In this document: piece after piece, positions 17,751 to 27,010 of the stretch
Layout of the letters: the number at the start of each line of letters is the position of its first letter
How positions within the stretch are numbered: the first letter of the stretch is position 1
Assembly: GCF_021530565.1 (NCBI RefSeq)
Contig: NZ_JAKGBI010000020.1
Span: forward strand, 1-64,000
Direction of reading: 5' to 3'
DNA: 64,000 nucleotides
DNA from: Pseudoalteromonas sp. SMS1
GTDB lineage: Bacteria; Pseudomonadota; Gammaproteobacteria; Enterobacterales; Alteromonadaceae
Position numbers and translations under genes: made by a program
Notes under the pieces: model-generated
The model's database searches: none
What the model was told of the DNA's origin: nothing
Seen by the model: only the letters and a program-made list of their open reading frames with translations

Positions 17751-19803
17751 CTTTCTTCTCGTTTTGTTGGTGTAAGTATTCTTCATACGTTGGTGGAAGT
17801 ACCATCGCATCATTCCACTCAGGCAGTACTGGCGCATCTTCAAACGGCATTAAGTCAATCCCATCGTCATGCTTCTTCAACTGTTCATTACGGATAAACT
17901 TGTACTTAGCATGGCTCAATTCATTCATGCTACGGCTATCACGTACAATCGTTGGACGGATAAATACCAACAGGTTACGCTTACGCTTGCTTGTATTAGT
18001 TGACTTAAATAAGTGCCCTAGAATAGGGATATCACCCAATAGAGGTACCTTAGACACACTTTCTTGTACGTCTTCATCAATTAGGCCACCTAAAATCACC
18101 ATGCCACCATCATCAGCAATGACGGTTGTGTTAATCGCACGTTTGTTCACAGAAATATCAACAGACGTTGCACCACTGACACTAGAAACCTCTTGTTCAA
18201 TCGTCAATTGAACGGCTGTGCCATCGTTGATTTGTGGGGTCACTTTTAATTTGATACCCACTTCTTGACGGTCCACAGTCTGGAATGGGTTAGAGTTATT
18301 GTCACCTGCCGCAGAGCCGGTAATAATTGGTACTTCTTGACCCACAATCATGGACGCCTCTTCATTGTCCATTGTGGTTACTGACGGCGTCGCAAGGATG
18401 TTAGAATTGGTGTCCGTTGAAACCGCTTGAATGATCGCACCCCAGTCATTTTTAACAACGCCCGCAGCTAAACCGTTCACACCACCAAGCAGCTGTCCCA
18501 ATGCGTTTAAATCCCCTTCTACGGTTTCTTCGAAGTCATTTAGCTCCGCATTTTCACCAGTAACCGTTCTTTTAATCGTTTTGTCTCGGGCCTGTTCGGC
18601 AGCAACGGCCAATGCACCAACTGGTACGGTTGTCCCGTTATTGAATTGCAACATACCACCTTGCTCAGTGATCCACTGAAGGCCAAAGTTGATGCCGTCG
18701 CCTTCGAGTACTTCAACAACAATCGCCTCAACCAATACTTGTGCACGACGTACGTCTAATTTCTCAATGACGTTTGCTAATGAACGCATCGTATCTGGTT
18801 GAGCGGTGATCACTAAAGAGTTGGAATCAGCGTGCGCTTCAATGCTGGTTTCATTGCGATTGCTACTGCGTGTCCGCGTTGCTTTACCGCCCCCTTGCGC
18901 TTCTTCCTGTAAAGTTTTACTAACGCCCTGAAGGACTTTTACCAAGTCTTCTGCTTTGGCATAGTTAAGATAGAAGACTTGCGTGTTACCTTGATTTTCG
19001 AGCTCATCATCAAGACGTTTAATTAGTTCAATTGCTTTGGTACGCGCTTGGCTTTCACCACTCACAACAACACTGTTAGTCCTACCGTCGGCAACAATTT
19101 TAGGAATAAGAAACTCAGGTACTCGGCCTTTGCCTGTATCTTTATAAATTTTTTCAACTACCTGAACCACATCATCCGCCGTAGCGTGCTTCAATCGAAC
19201 GATATCTACACGTTGGTCACCCGCCTGATCAACAGATTTGATGATGTTTACTAATCGGTTTACCGATGCCGCATGCCCCGTCAGCATCATTACGTTGGCA
19301 GAGTTAAAGTTTGTTACGTGACCACCATCTTTTTGATCACTAAACTGACGGATCAATGGACCCAGCTCTTGAACTGATACGTTTTTAACTTCAACAACAC
19401 GGGTGATCATGACATCTCCGTCACCTTCACTGTTGTCATTAACCAGAGGAACGTTAGATTTTTTAGCATCAGAGCTACGCACGACTTTCATAATGCCATT
19501 TGGCATTTCTACAACCGAGTAACCGTAAACTTCTAATACACTTAAGAAAAACTGATAGTACAGCTCTTCATCCATGAGTTCGAAACTTCGAACATTGATA
19601 TTGCCGCGCACATTAGGGTCGATGATGATTGTTTTATTGAGTGTTTTTCCTACGATGAGGATAAACTCATTTATGTCGGTACCCTTGAAGTTTGCCGCAT
19701 ACTCAACAGCAGAAACAGACAATGACAAACCAGCCGCAAACAACAGAGCTGCATATTTAGCTAACCCTTTTCTGATTCTTGTGAGGTGTAGCTTTCTACC
19801 CAT
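17743..19803 (-). CDS. gspD: Type II secretion secretin D
   Basis: 686 residues forming the outer-membrane channel. The signal peptide runs to about residue 32 (cleavage near VSAVEY). N0 domain and three N1-N3 repeats occupy about 35-330, and the secretin core about 350-625 contains the conserved VPLLGDIPILGHLF. A short C-terminal tail (PEWNDAMVLPPTYEEY) follows. No pilotin gene is seen nearby. Confidence 0.97.
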   Translation of the reverse strand: MGRKLHLTRIRKGLAKYAALLFAAGLSLSVSAVEYAANFKGTDINEFILIVGKTLNKTIIIDPNVRGNINVRSFELMDEELYYQFFLSVLEVYGYSVVEMPNGIMKVVRSSDAKKSNVPLVNDNSEGDGDVMITRVVEVKNVSVQELGPLIRQFSDQKDGGHVTNFNSANVMMLTGHAASVNRLVNIIKSVDQAGDQRVDIVRLKHATADDVVQVVEKIYKDTGKGRVPEFLIPKIVADGRTNSVVVSGESQARTKAIELIKRLDDELENQGNTQVFYLNYAKAEDLVKVLQGVSKTLQEEAQGGGKATRTRSSNRNETSIEAHADSNSLVITAQPDTMRSLANVIEKLDVRRAQVLVEAIVVEVLEGDGINFGLQWITEQGGMLQFNNGTTVPVGALAVAAEQARDKTIKRTVTGENAELNDFEETVEGDLNALGQLLGGVNGLAAGVVKNDWGAIIQAVSTDTNSNILATPSVTTMDNEEASMIVGQEVPIITGSAAGDNNSNPFQTVDRQEVGIKLKVTPQINDGTAVQLTIEQEVSSVSGATSVDISVNKRAINTTVIADDGGMVILGGLIDEDVQESVSKVPLLGDIPILGHLFKSTNTSKRKRNLLVFIRPTIVRDSRSMNELSHAKYKFIRNEQLKKHDDGIDLMPFEDAPVLPEWNDAMVLPPTYEEYLHQQNEKKDD

Positions 19804-19831
19804 TATTCTTAAACTCCAAAATTAGTGTCTT

Positions 19832-20728
19832 TTACAGGCTAAATTGCACATCTAAGATGCGGCCATCGCGTTCTATTGTTATGTTAGCATCTGTGCTCTC
19901 TCTGAGCTCATTCATTGCCGTCATAGCCTGTTTCATATCCGTGAGTTGGTAACCATTAATAGCAATGGCTAGATCGTTATTTTTTAGCCCCATCTTTTTG
20001 AAAAGTTCGGGATCTTTACCTGGACGTAGACGATAACCAACTAATTGGCCATTGCGACGCTCTGGCGAAATTCTTATATAATCAAATAGTTTACCTGGTT
20101 CATTGAGTAGCTCTTGGCGACGCTGAGCCAGCTCCGAACGCGTGTCCTCACTGATTTTTCTAGACTTGGGTTCTGAATTGCGCTTTGGAGTCGTTGGCAT
20201 CGCGACTTTTTGAGTAAAATCCAAGCCGTCCAACATTAATGTTTCAAAACGCCCACTTACATCCAAAATAACGCGATCTGGTAATACTTGCGCTAATTTT
20301 GCTCGAGTGCCTTTTATAGCGTCTTGCACTAAGTAAGTTTCTTGACGCCCTTGAGATTCTATAATTGCCAGACCCGCTACGTCATTTTGGCTAACCGCTA
20401 CAATCCCCGTTAAGCGCACATTTAATTGAGTTTCTGGGGCATTAGAAATCACAGGCTGAGGCTTTGCTTCGGCCTTTGGCTTTTCATTCGCTTTACCAAA
20501 AATATGCTGTGCCAAAATAGCGCTACTATTTACTGCTTGCTGTGAACTTTGGGTATGAATTGGGGTGGTGGAAATAAGCTTCGTTTCTGATTTTGGCCAG
20601 AGTAGCCAAAATAGCTGGGAGAGAAGAAATGCAATATATACAACAGCCAGAAACACCACGGCGCGACTGAGTTTCGCATGGGGTAAGCCTTGTATTATCT
20701 TTTGTAACTGTTGTATCTGTAATTCCAT
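19832..20728 (-). CDS. gspC: Type II secretion protein C
   Basis: 298 residues. A membrane helix at about 22-44, a periplasmic homology-region domain (about 95-165) that contacts GspD, and a C-terminal PDZ domain (about 210-298) thought to take part in substrate recognition. First gene of the operon gspC-D-E-F-G-H-I-J-K-L-M-N; 28 bp separate it from gspD. gspA, gspB and the prepilin peptidase gspO/pilD are absent here; processing probably relies on a pilD elsewhere. Confidence 0.95.
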   Translation of the reverse strand: MELQIQQLQKIIQGLPHAKLSRAVVFLAVVYIAFLLSQLFWLLWPKSETKLISTTPIHTQSSQQAVNSSAILAQHIFGKANEKPKAEAKPQPVISNAPETQLNVRLTGIVAVSQNDVAGLAIIESQGRQETYLVQDAIKGTRAKLAQVLPDRVILDVSGRFETLMLDGLDFTQKVAMPTTPKRNSEPKSRKISEDTRSELAQRRQELLNEPGKLFDYIRISPERRNGQLVGYRLRPGKDPELFKKMGLKNNDLAIAINGYQLTDMKQAMTAMNELRESTDANITIERDGRILDVQFSL

Positions 20729-20991
20729 ATAAAATTTCTTTAATGAGACTTTTTCTTATTCTGTTGAGCGCCTCAGTGTACCGTTTCAACCTCGATTCAA
20801 CAAGCGCCCAAATATGAAACTTTAATTTAATCGGTACAAGGTATGACACGAAGCAAATGAACACAACATTAACCATTTGTTCAGACTTCGATGAAGTACC
20901 TTCCCTGCCTACGGCGGTGCTATGCTTTTTTTGGCGGTCAAAATATGATAAGTTTCGCCTCTGAGCAAGATGCCAATATAGTTAACGAATT

Positions 20992-21402
20992 GTGACAAAA
21001 GTCAACCCAGAAAACAACCAAGATGATTTGAAAGTCAGATTGGACAAGTGGCTTTGGGCTGCGCGATTTTATAAGACGCGTACAATCGCCCGTGAAATGA
21101 TCCAAGGCGGCAAAGTGAGATACAATGGCCAACGCTGTAAACCGAGTCGCACTGTTGATGTCGGTGCCAAAATAGAATTGGCGCAGGGTCACGACGAAAA
21201 ACATATCACCGTTTTGAAGTTAATGGAAAAACGCCAAGCTGCGCCGATTGCACAAACTCTCTATGAAGAATCAGCAGAGAGTATTGAAAAGCGCGCGCAA
21301 AACGCCATAGCCAGAAAAAATAATAGTTTCTTTGCTCCACGTCCGGAGCATAAACCAGATAAAAAGCAGCGCCGTGAGCTGCTTAAACTGAAATCAAATT
21401 AG
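20992..21402 (+). CDS. hslR: Heat shock protein 15, ribosome-associated
   Basis: 136 residues. An S4 RNA-binding domain (about 13-75: VRLDKWLWAARFYKTR, GGKVRYNG) followed by a very basic tail. Hsp15 binds free 50S subunits that carry a stalled nascent chain and helps recycle them. The start is GTG at 20992. It is followed after 10 bp by hslO, the same pair as in E. coli. The 263 bp between it and gspC should hold divergent promoters; I could not identify a convincing sigma-32 site there. Confidence 0.95.
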   Translation: MTKVNPENNQDDLKVRLDKWLWAARFYKTRTIAREMIQGGKVRYNGQRCKPSRTVDVGAKIELAQGHDEKHITVLKLMEKRQAAPIAQTLYEESAESIEKRAQNAIARKNNSFFAPRPEHKPDKKQRRELLKLKSN

Positions 21403-21412
21403 GGTCTCTTAG

Positions 21413-22258
21413 ATGAAACAAGATTTACTTCATCGCTATATTTTTGACGATCTCGACGTACGAGGCGAACTCGTGCAGATCGAGCACACATTAAAAGATA
21501 TCGTAGCGGGTCATAACTACCCAGCAGAAGTGCAAACTTTACTTGGAGAGCTATTAGTTGCATCAAGCTTGCTAACAGCAACTTTAAAGTTTGAAGGTGA
21601 TATCGCTGTTCAGCTCCAAGGAGACGGTCCAGTTAAATACGCGGTCATCAATGGCAACCATCAGCAAAATATGCGCGGTATTGCCCGAGTAGAAGGCGCA
21701 ATCAATGGATCAGCTATTAGCGATTTAATTGGTAAGGGGCACATGATCATCACCATCTCACCAGAGAAAGGTGAACGTTATCAAGGTGTCGTACCTTTGA
21801 CTTCTGATTCTTTAGCAAAATGTCTTGAAGACTACTTTATGCAATCTGAGCAGCTGCAAACGCGTTTGTGGTTTGCCACCGACATCAATGAAACGTCAGT
21901 GAAAGCTGCCGGCTTATTCTTGCAGGTGCTTCCTGTCAATAAAGAGAAGTCGCAAAGTGATTTTGAACATTTAGAAGCAATCAGTGACACCATTAAAGAT
22001 GAAGAGCTGTTAGAATTAGATGCACAAACAGTATTAACGCGCTTGTATCACGAAGACAACCCTAAGCTGTTTGAGCCACAAGCGGTGAACTTTGTATGCG
22101 GATGTAGCAGAGAGAAAACCATCAGTGCCTTAGTAAATGTTGGTCAAGCTGCGTTATTGGAAGATATAGAACAGCACGGTGAAGTTAAACTAAGCTGTCA
22201 TTATTGTCTGACTGATTACCGTTTTTCTGAACAAGACATCAAGTCAATTTTTAATTAA
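21413..22258 (+). CDS. hslO: Redox-regulated chaperone Hsp33
   Basis: 281 residues. Holdase activated by oxidation and unfolding. The C-terminal zinc switch is complete: C229-G-C231 and C262-H-Y-C265. It is under-charged and helix-rich in the linker, as expected. Co-transcribed with hslR and ended by the terminator at 22285-22310. Confidence 0.97.
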   Translation: MKQDLLHRYIFDDLDVRGELVQIEHTLKDIVAGHNYPAEVQTLLGELLVASSLLTATLKFEGDIAVQLQGDGPVKYAVINGNHQQNMRGIARVEGAINGSAISDLIGKGHMIITISPEKGERYQGVVPLTSDSLAKCLEDYFMQSEQLQTRLWFATDINETSVKAAGLFLQVLPVNKEKSQSDFEHLEAISDTIKDEELLELDAQTVLTRLYHEDNPKLFEPQAVNFVCGCSREKTISALVNVGQAALLEDIEQHGEVKLSCHYCLTDYRFSEQDIKSIFN

Positions 22259-22284
22259 ATAAGGTACATCTTGTTTAATTTAAT

Positions 22285-22310
22285 GAAAGCCGCTTTTTTG
22301 GCGGTTTTTT
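22285..22310 (+). terminator. Terminator after hslO
   Basis: A short GC stem, GCCGC / GCGG, closed over a T-rich loop and followed by TTTTTT, 26 bp after the hslO stop. Confidence 0.8.
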
Positions 22311-22321
22311 ATTACAAAAAT

Positions 22322-22369
22322 ATGATACCGGTGTCATTTTAAAGTGACTTTTCATGACACCGGTATCAT
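22322..22369. promoter_or_regulatory. Paired palindromic operators upstream of pckA
   Basis: Two 16-bp elements, ATGATACCGGTGTCAT (22322-22337) and ATGACACCGGTATCAT (22354-22369), are exact reverse complements of each other. Each is itself an almost perfect palindrome of form TGAyACCGGTrTCA. Their centres are 32 bp apart, about three helical turns. The central CG and the arm pattern resemble LacI-family operators. They lie about 150 bp before the pckA start and downstream of the hslO terminator. No regulator gene of that family is in the window. Confidence 0.75.
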
Positions 22370-22519
22370 TGAAATTATTCACTTTTTTTGACAAAAAATT
22401 GCAATTTCTCCCCCCTTTAGGGCTCGAATATCACAAATGCTTCTGTTAGTATGAAATCAAGCTTTAGGTACTAAATTAACCAGAGCTATCCCGTTCAATT
22501 CTCACATTTAGGTAAAAAC

Positions 22520-24058
22520 ATGACTTCAAGCGCTACTCGTTTTGTCGATTTAACTGCAGCTGAACTTGTCGAACACGCCATCTCGCGTGGTGAAGGGACT
22601 TTAGCAGCTAATGGAGCTTTTGTAGCAAAAACAGGCCGCCGCACAGGTCGTTCGCCAAACGACCGTTTTATCGTTAAAGAGCCAAGCACTGAAAATGATA
22701 TCCAATGGGGCAATGTAAACCGCCCATTCGATGCAGAAAAGTTTGATGCGCTATGGGCACGTGTAGAAGCACACGTACACAGCAACGACCACTTTGTCTC
22801 TCACTTAGAAGTTGGTTCAGATCCAGAGCACTATTTACCAGTTGTGGTTACAACTGAAACTGCATGGCACCATATCTTTGCGAAGAACATGTTTATCGAA
22901 CCTAGCAAATACAATGCTGCTGATTTACCCCAATGGCAGGTAATGAATGTACCTTCATTTGTCTGCGATCCTGAGCGAGATGGCACAAACAGTGATGGCA
23001 CTGTCATTATCAACTTTGCAGAACGCAAGGTGCTAATCGCAGGTATGCATTACGCCGGTGAAATGAAGAAATCAATGTTCTCTGTGCAGAACTTCCTACT
23101 ACCAGCTAAAGGTGTATTACCAATGCACTGTAGTGCAAACGTTGGGGAAGCGGGCGATACAACATTATTCTTCGGTCTTTCAGGCACTGGTAAAACAACA
23201 CTTTCTGCAGACCCTAAACGTTTTCTTATCGGTGATGATGAGCACGGTTGGGCACCAGGTAGCGTATTCAACATTGAGGGTGGTTGTTATGCAAAGTGTA
23301 TCGACCTATCTCAAAAGAATGAGCCGGTTATCTGGAATGCAATTAAGTTCGGTACAATCCTAGAGAACGTGGTACTAGACGAAAACCGCGTACCTGACTT
23401 TGCCGATACCAGTCTTACACAAAATACACGTGCCGCTTACCCGCTAGAGCATGTTGAAAAGCGCAAAGTTGAGAACCGTGCAGGTGAACCACGTGCCGTC
23501 GTCTTCTTAACCTGTGACGTAAGTGGTGTGTTACCACCTGTTTCTATCTTGTCAGAAGAAGCCGCTGCATATCACTTCTTAAGTGGTTACACTGCGAAAG
23601 TTGGTTCAACAGAAATCGGCTCAACGTCTGACATCGAGTCAACGTTCTCAACGTGTTTTGGTGCGCCATTCTTCCCTCGTCCAGCAGGCGTGTACGCAGA
23701 GCTACTAATGAAGCGTGTACGTGAGTTCGGTGCAAAAGTATACCTTGTAAACACGGGTTGGACTGGTGGTCCTTACGGTGTGGGTAAACGTTTTGACATC
23801 CCAACGACACGTGCTGTGATTGACGCTATCGTTAACGACACACTTGAAGGTGTTGAAACACAACATATTGAGGCACTTAACCTAGACGTTCCAGTGTCAG
23901 TTGAAGGTGTTGATGAGAAGCTGCTTAATCCAATTAACACTTGGGAAGATAAAGACAAATATAACGAGTACGCGGCAAAACTTGCAGCGGACTTCAAAGC
24001 GAACTTCGAGAAATACGACGTATCTGACACAATTAAGTCAGCAGGTCCTCGTGGCTAA
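22520..24058 (+). CDS. pckA: Phosphoenolpyruvate carboxykinase (ATP)
   Basis: Converts oxaloacetate and ATP to phosphoenolpyruvate, the first committed step of gluconeogenesis. 512 residues. Visible: the kinase-1a loop GLSGTGKTTLSAD (about 218-230), the kinase-2 motif FLIGDDEHGW, and the C-terminal NTGWTGGPYGVGKR that closes the ATP site. Start ATG with GGTAAAAAC upstream. Between hslO and envZ as in E. coli. Control by the paired operator upstream would fit carbon-source regulation. Confidence 0.98.
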   Translation: MTSSATRFVDLTAAELVEHAISRGEGTLAANGAFVAKTGRRTGRSPNDRFIVKEPSTENDIQWGNVNRPFDAEKFDALWARVEAHVHSNDHFVSHLEVGSDPEHYLPVVVTTETAWHHIFAKNMFIEPSKYNAADLPQWQVMNVPSFVCDPERDGTNSDGTVIINFAERKVLIAGMHYAGEMKKSMFSVQNFLLPAKGVLPMHCSANVGEAGDTTLFFGLSGTGKTTLSADPKRFLIGDDEHGWAPGSVFNIEGGCYAKCIDLSQKNEPVIWNAIKFGTILENVVLDENRVPDFADTSLTQNTRAAYPLEHVEKRKVENRAGEPRAVVFLTCDVSGVLPPVSILSEEAAAYHFLSGYTAKVGSTEIGSTSDIESTFSTCFGAPFFPRPAGVYAELLMKRVREFGAKVYLVNTGWTGGPYGVGKRFDIPTTRAVIDAIVNDTLEGVETQHIEALNLDVPVSVEGVDEKLLNPINTWEDKDKYNEYAAKLAADFKANFEKYDVSDTIKSAGPRG

Positions 24059-24080
24059 TCGCTAACTCGATTCCTTTATC

Positions 24081-24108
24081 AAAAGCGCCCCTCGTTGGGC
24101 GTTTTTTT
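24081..24108 (+). terminator. Terminator after pckA
   Basis: Stem CGCCC / GGGCG with a short loop, followed by TTTTTTT, 23 bp past the stop codon. Confidence 0.88.
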
Positions 24109-24129
24109 GTGCGTATTGTTTAATAGCTA

Positions 24130-24187
24130 AATTAGACTGAGTAATTTTGAAAAGTGTAACTTTCACTGCACCTCGCGCAGTCTAATT
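24130..24187. repeat. Long-range inverted repeat between pckA and envZ
   Basis: AATTAGACTG (24130-24139) and CAGTCTAATT (24178-24187) are perfect reverse complements with 38 bp between them, and the interior can form a small AGTG/CACT hairpin. Function unknown; possibly a second transcript end or a small repeat element. Confidence 0.4.
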
Positions 24188-24236
24188 AGCAAAGTCTTTG
24201 CACTAACCGTACTGTGAAAAAAGTCATTGAGAAATG

Positions 24237-24263
24237 ACAGCACTGAACATTAATCAGTGCTGT
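24237..24263 (-). terminator. Probable terminator of ompR-envZ
   Basis: A perfect 9-bp stem ACAGCACTG / CAGTGCTGT with a 9-nt loop, starting 19 bp past the envZ stop on the minus strand. It is followed by a moderate T-rich run. Confidence 0.65.
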
Positions 24264-24281
24264 ATAAGTGATAGGTCAGGT

Positions 24282-25583
24282 CTAGCTTTTCTTAGCCACA
24301 GGCAATCGTACCTCAGCGCACAACCCACCTTCTTTGCGGTTAGAAAGCGCCACAAGTCCCCCATGCGTCGTAACAATACGTTTGATAATAGCGAGTCCCA
24401 AACCACTGCCCTCAGAGCCTCTGGCTTGATCCCCTTGCTGGAAAGGTTCAAATACAGACTCAAGCTCCGCTTCAGGAATACCTGGCCCACTGTCTTTTAC
24501 TTGTATAATGACCCACTTTTTCTCCAGTAATGTCACAACCTCAATGTCTTCGCTAGAATAGCGAATCGCATTTTCAATCATGTTGGTGATCACGCGTTTT
24601 AAAGCCACTGTATTCATCAAAATAGAAGGTAAACTGGGTGCCATGGTAAAGTTGATGACACGTTTGTGCTGTTGTTCAGCATGCACAACTTCTTCCACTA
24701 AAGCATTCACATCGTCTAAATTCATTTCTCCGCTACTGTGGTGGCGTAGATACTCAATAAACTGGTCAATGATGGCATTCATATCTTCAATGTCGTCGAT
24801 AATCCCTTCTTTGAGATAATCTTCTTCGTCCGACATCATTTCTGTTGCCAGCCGGATCCGGGTTAATGGTGTACGCAAATCATGTGACACGCCCGCCATA
24901 AGTAGTCGCCTGTCACTTTCCAGTGCTGCAATCCCTTTCGACATCTGATTAAATGCGCGTGTTACTTCAATCACTTCAGTAGAACCTTGCTCCACCAAGC
25001 GCATTGAAAAATCCCCAGCGCCCACTCGGCTTGCAGCCGTCTGCAGCGCTCGTAAGGGTCGGTTTAAATGACGCGCAAACAACCACCCACCCAACACACT
25101 TAGGAAGCCGATACTGGATAAATAGAATACGAGGAACTCGAGTTTGGTTTCTGAAAAGCCGGACAGCGGTACCCTCACCCAGTAACCCGGCGCTTGAGGT
25201 GCTTCTACCCAGTAAACCACCGGATCTCCTTGGCTAATACGAACTCTGGCAGAACCATTAAGTTGCTCTGACATGCTACGCGAAAGCAGATTATACTCTC
25301 TCGCTTGACCTAGCCCATTGCGATAAGCCTCTTTTTGAGACATTACATCAATGCCGGTTATTTCAAAGAACTTTTTAGACAGCTCAGAGTCAACTTCAAC
25401 CCCTTCTTCCCAATCAATAAACACGGTTTTGACCTGTTTAGCCAACATCAGGTTTACTTGTTCAAAAGTGGGTTTGAAAACATATAGCGTCACCGTGATA
25501 TAAGAAACAATTTGGTTGATCAACAGTAACGCAGCTACGAAAAAGACCGTTTGGCCAAAGGCACTACGCGGAAAAATGCCCAT
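24282..25583 (-). CDS. envZ: Osmolarity sensor histidine kinase EnvZ
   Basis: Inner-membrane sensor kinase and phosphatase for OmpR. I place the start at 25583 (MGIFPRSAFGQ), which forms a TAATG junction with ompR and gives 433 residues; the frame is open a further 42 bp upstream inside ompR. Membrane helices at about 12-35 and 150-170 flank a periplasmic loop; HAMP at about 170-222; the phospho-accepting H234 is in VSHDLRTP; the ATPase domain shows N-box MIENAIRYS and DSGPGIPEAE. Confidence 0.95.
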   Translation of the reverse strand: MGIFPRSAFGQTVFFVAALLLINQIVSYITVTLYVFKPTFEQVNLMLAKQVKTVFIDWEEGVEVDSELSKKFFEITGIDVMSQKEAYRNGLGQAREYNLLSRSMSEQLNGSARVRISQGDPVVYWVEAPQAPGYWVRVPLSGFSETKLEFLVFYLSSIGFLSVLGGWLFARHLNRPLRALQTAASRVGAGDFSMRLVEQGSTEVIEVTRAFNQMSKGIAALESDRRLLMAGVSHDLRTPLTRIRLATEMMSDEEDYLKEGIIDDIEDMNAIIDQFIEYLRHHSSGEMNLDDVNALVEEVVHAEQQHKRVINFTMAPSLPSILMNTVALKRVITNMIENAIRYSSEDIEVVTLLEKKWVIIQVKDSGPGIPEAELESVFEPFQQGDQARGSEGSGLGLAIIKRIVTTHGGLVALSNRKEGGLCAEVRLPVAKKS

Positions 25584-26302
25584 TACTTCTCGCCATCTGG
25601 CACAAATACATAGCCCAAGCCCCAAACGGTTTGAATATATCTTGGGTTAGAAGCGTCTTCTTCAATCATGCGGCGCAGTCGAGACACTTGTACATCGATG
25701 CTGCGTTCTAGCGCACTGTAATCTCGTCCACGAGCCAAGTTCATGAGTTTATCTCGGCTTAAAGGTTCTCTAGGATGACTGACTAACGCTTTCAATACCG
25801 CAAATTCACCGCTGGTTAATGCAATGGTTTCATCCCCTTTTTGCATTTCTCTCGTCGCCAGATTTAACCGGAATATACCGAATTCCACTTCATTCTCTTG
25901 AGTTGCTGGTGCACCAGGTACTTCTTTGGTTTTTCTTCTTAAAACTGCTTTTATCCGTGCCAACAACTCTCTAGGGTTAAATGGTTTGGGCAAGTAATCA
26001 TCAGCGCCCAATTCCAGCCCTATGATACGGTCTACTTCATCGCCTTTGGCTGTTAACATCACGATCGGGATTTCATTTTCTTTTTGACGTAGGCGTCGGC
26101 AGATAGAAAGGCCATCTTCACCGGGTAACATCAAATCAAGTACCATTAAATGGAAGTTTTCGCGCTCTAGTAACCTGTCCATCTGCTCTGCGTTTGCAGC
26201 ACTTCTGACGATAAAGCCCTGCTCGACAAGATAGCGTTCCAAGAGGCTGCGTAGCCGCATGTCATCATCGACCACGAGCACTTTCGTTGTTTCATTTCCC
26301 AT
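25583..26302 (-). CDS. ompR: Osmolarity response regulator OmpR
   Basis: 239 residues. A receiver domain with the acidic pocket VVDDD and phospho-acceptor D56 (VLDLMLPG), and a winged-helix DNA-binding domain (about 135-235) ending in YIQTVWGLGYVF. Regulates outer-membrane and osmotic-response genes. Forms an operon with envZ and is divergent from greB, as in E. coli. Confidence 0.97.
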   Translation of the reverse strand: MGNETTKVLVVDDDMRLRSLLERYLVEQGFIVRSAANAEQMDRLLERENFHLMVLDLMLPGEDGLSICRRLRQKENEIPIVMLTAKGDEVDRIIGLELGADDYLPKPFNPRELLARIKAVLRRKTKEVPGAPATQENEVEFGIFRLNLATREMQKGDETIALTSGEFAVLKALVSHPREPLSRDKLMNLARGRDYSALERSIDVQVSRLRRMIEEDASNPRYIQTVWGLGYVFVPDGEK

Positions 26303-26451
26303 ATGATTCTTCTTGTTATCTCTATAATATTGGTTAAATATAATTGAAATTTAGCTGCTTAGACACCATAACATACAGATTAGATTGTTACTGAAAGTTA
26401 CAATTACACCAAACATATGTACCCATATAGGGTTAATTGATACGACAAACT

Positions 26452-26925
26452 ATGAAAACTAACTTGATCACGCCAGAAGGTTACCGAAAACTGCAGCAAG
26501 AGCATGACCACCTCTGGTTCGAAAAACGCCCTGAAATTACCAAAATAGTAAACTGGGCAGCTAGCCTTGGCGACCGTTCAGAGAATGCAGATTATACTTT
26601 TAATAAGCGTCTACTGAGGCAAATAGATCGAAGAGTTAGATATTTGCGAAAACGCTTACCTGATTTAAAAGTCATTGAATACAATCCTCAGCAAGCAGGT
26701 AAAGTGTATTTTGGCGCTTGGGTTGAGATAGAGAATGACGACGGTGAAACTAAGCGCTTTAGAATTGTCGGTCCTGATGAAATATATGAGCGCAATGACT
26801 ATATTTCTATAGATTCTCCAATGGCAAGAGCGTTGTTAGGTAAAGCGATAGACGATGATTTTGTCGTTAAAACCCCTCAGGGGGAAGCCCAGTGGTATGT
26901 TAACCGAATTGAATATCAGGCCTGA
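26452..26925 (+). CDS. greB: Transcription elongation factor GreB
   Basis: Stimulates transcript cleavage by backtracked RNA polymerase. 157 residues from the ATG at 26452 (MKTNLITPEGYRKL); an in-frame TTG at 26437 would add five residues but lacks support. The N-terminal coiled coil (about 10-75) carries the acidic tip LGDRSENADY, and the C-terminal FKBP-like domain carries the HYPOTHETICAL-free family pattern VDDDFVV/TPQGE. Basic residues (KRLLRQIDRRVRYLRKRL) distinguish it from GreA. It lies upstream of tex. Confidence 0.95.
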   Translation: MKTNLITPEGYRKLQQEHDHLWFEKRPEITKIVNWAASLGDRSENADYTFNKRLLRQIDRRVRYLRKRLPDLKVIEYNPQQAGKVYFGAWVEIENDDGETKRFRIVGPDEIYERNDYISIDSPMARALLGKAIDDDFVVKTPQGEAQWYVNRIEYQA

Positions 26926-27010
26926 TCATACGTACTGAAATATGGTATGATGGCGCCCTAAGCTTAATTGAATTTTTAGCGTAGCTAATTGAACATTATA
27001 AGGATTTTGC

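Noticed and set aside
17751..17843. Upstream extension of gspE
   Set aside because: The added residues are antisense-neutral but are coded within gspD, lack a Shine-Dalgarno and are absent from the family.
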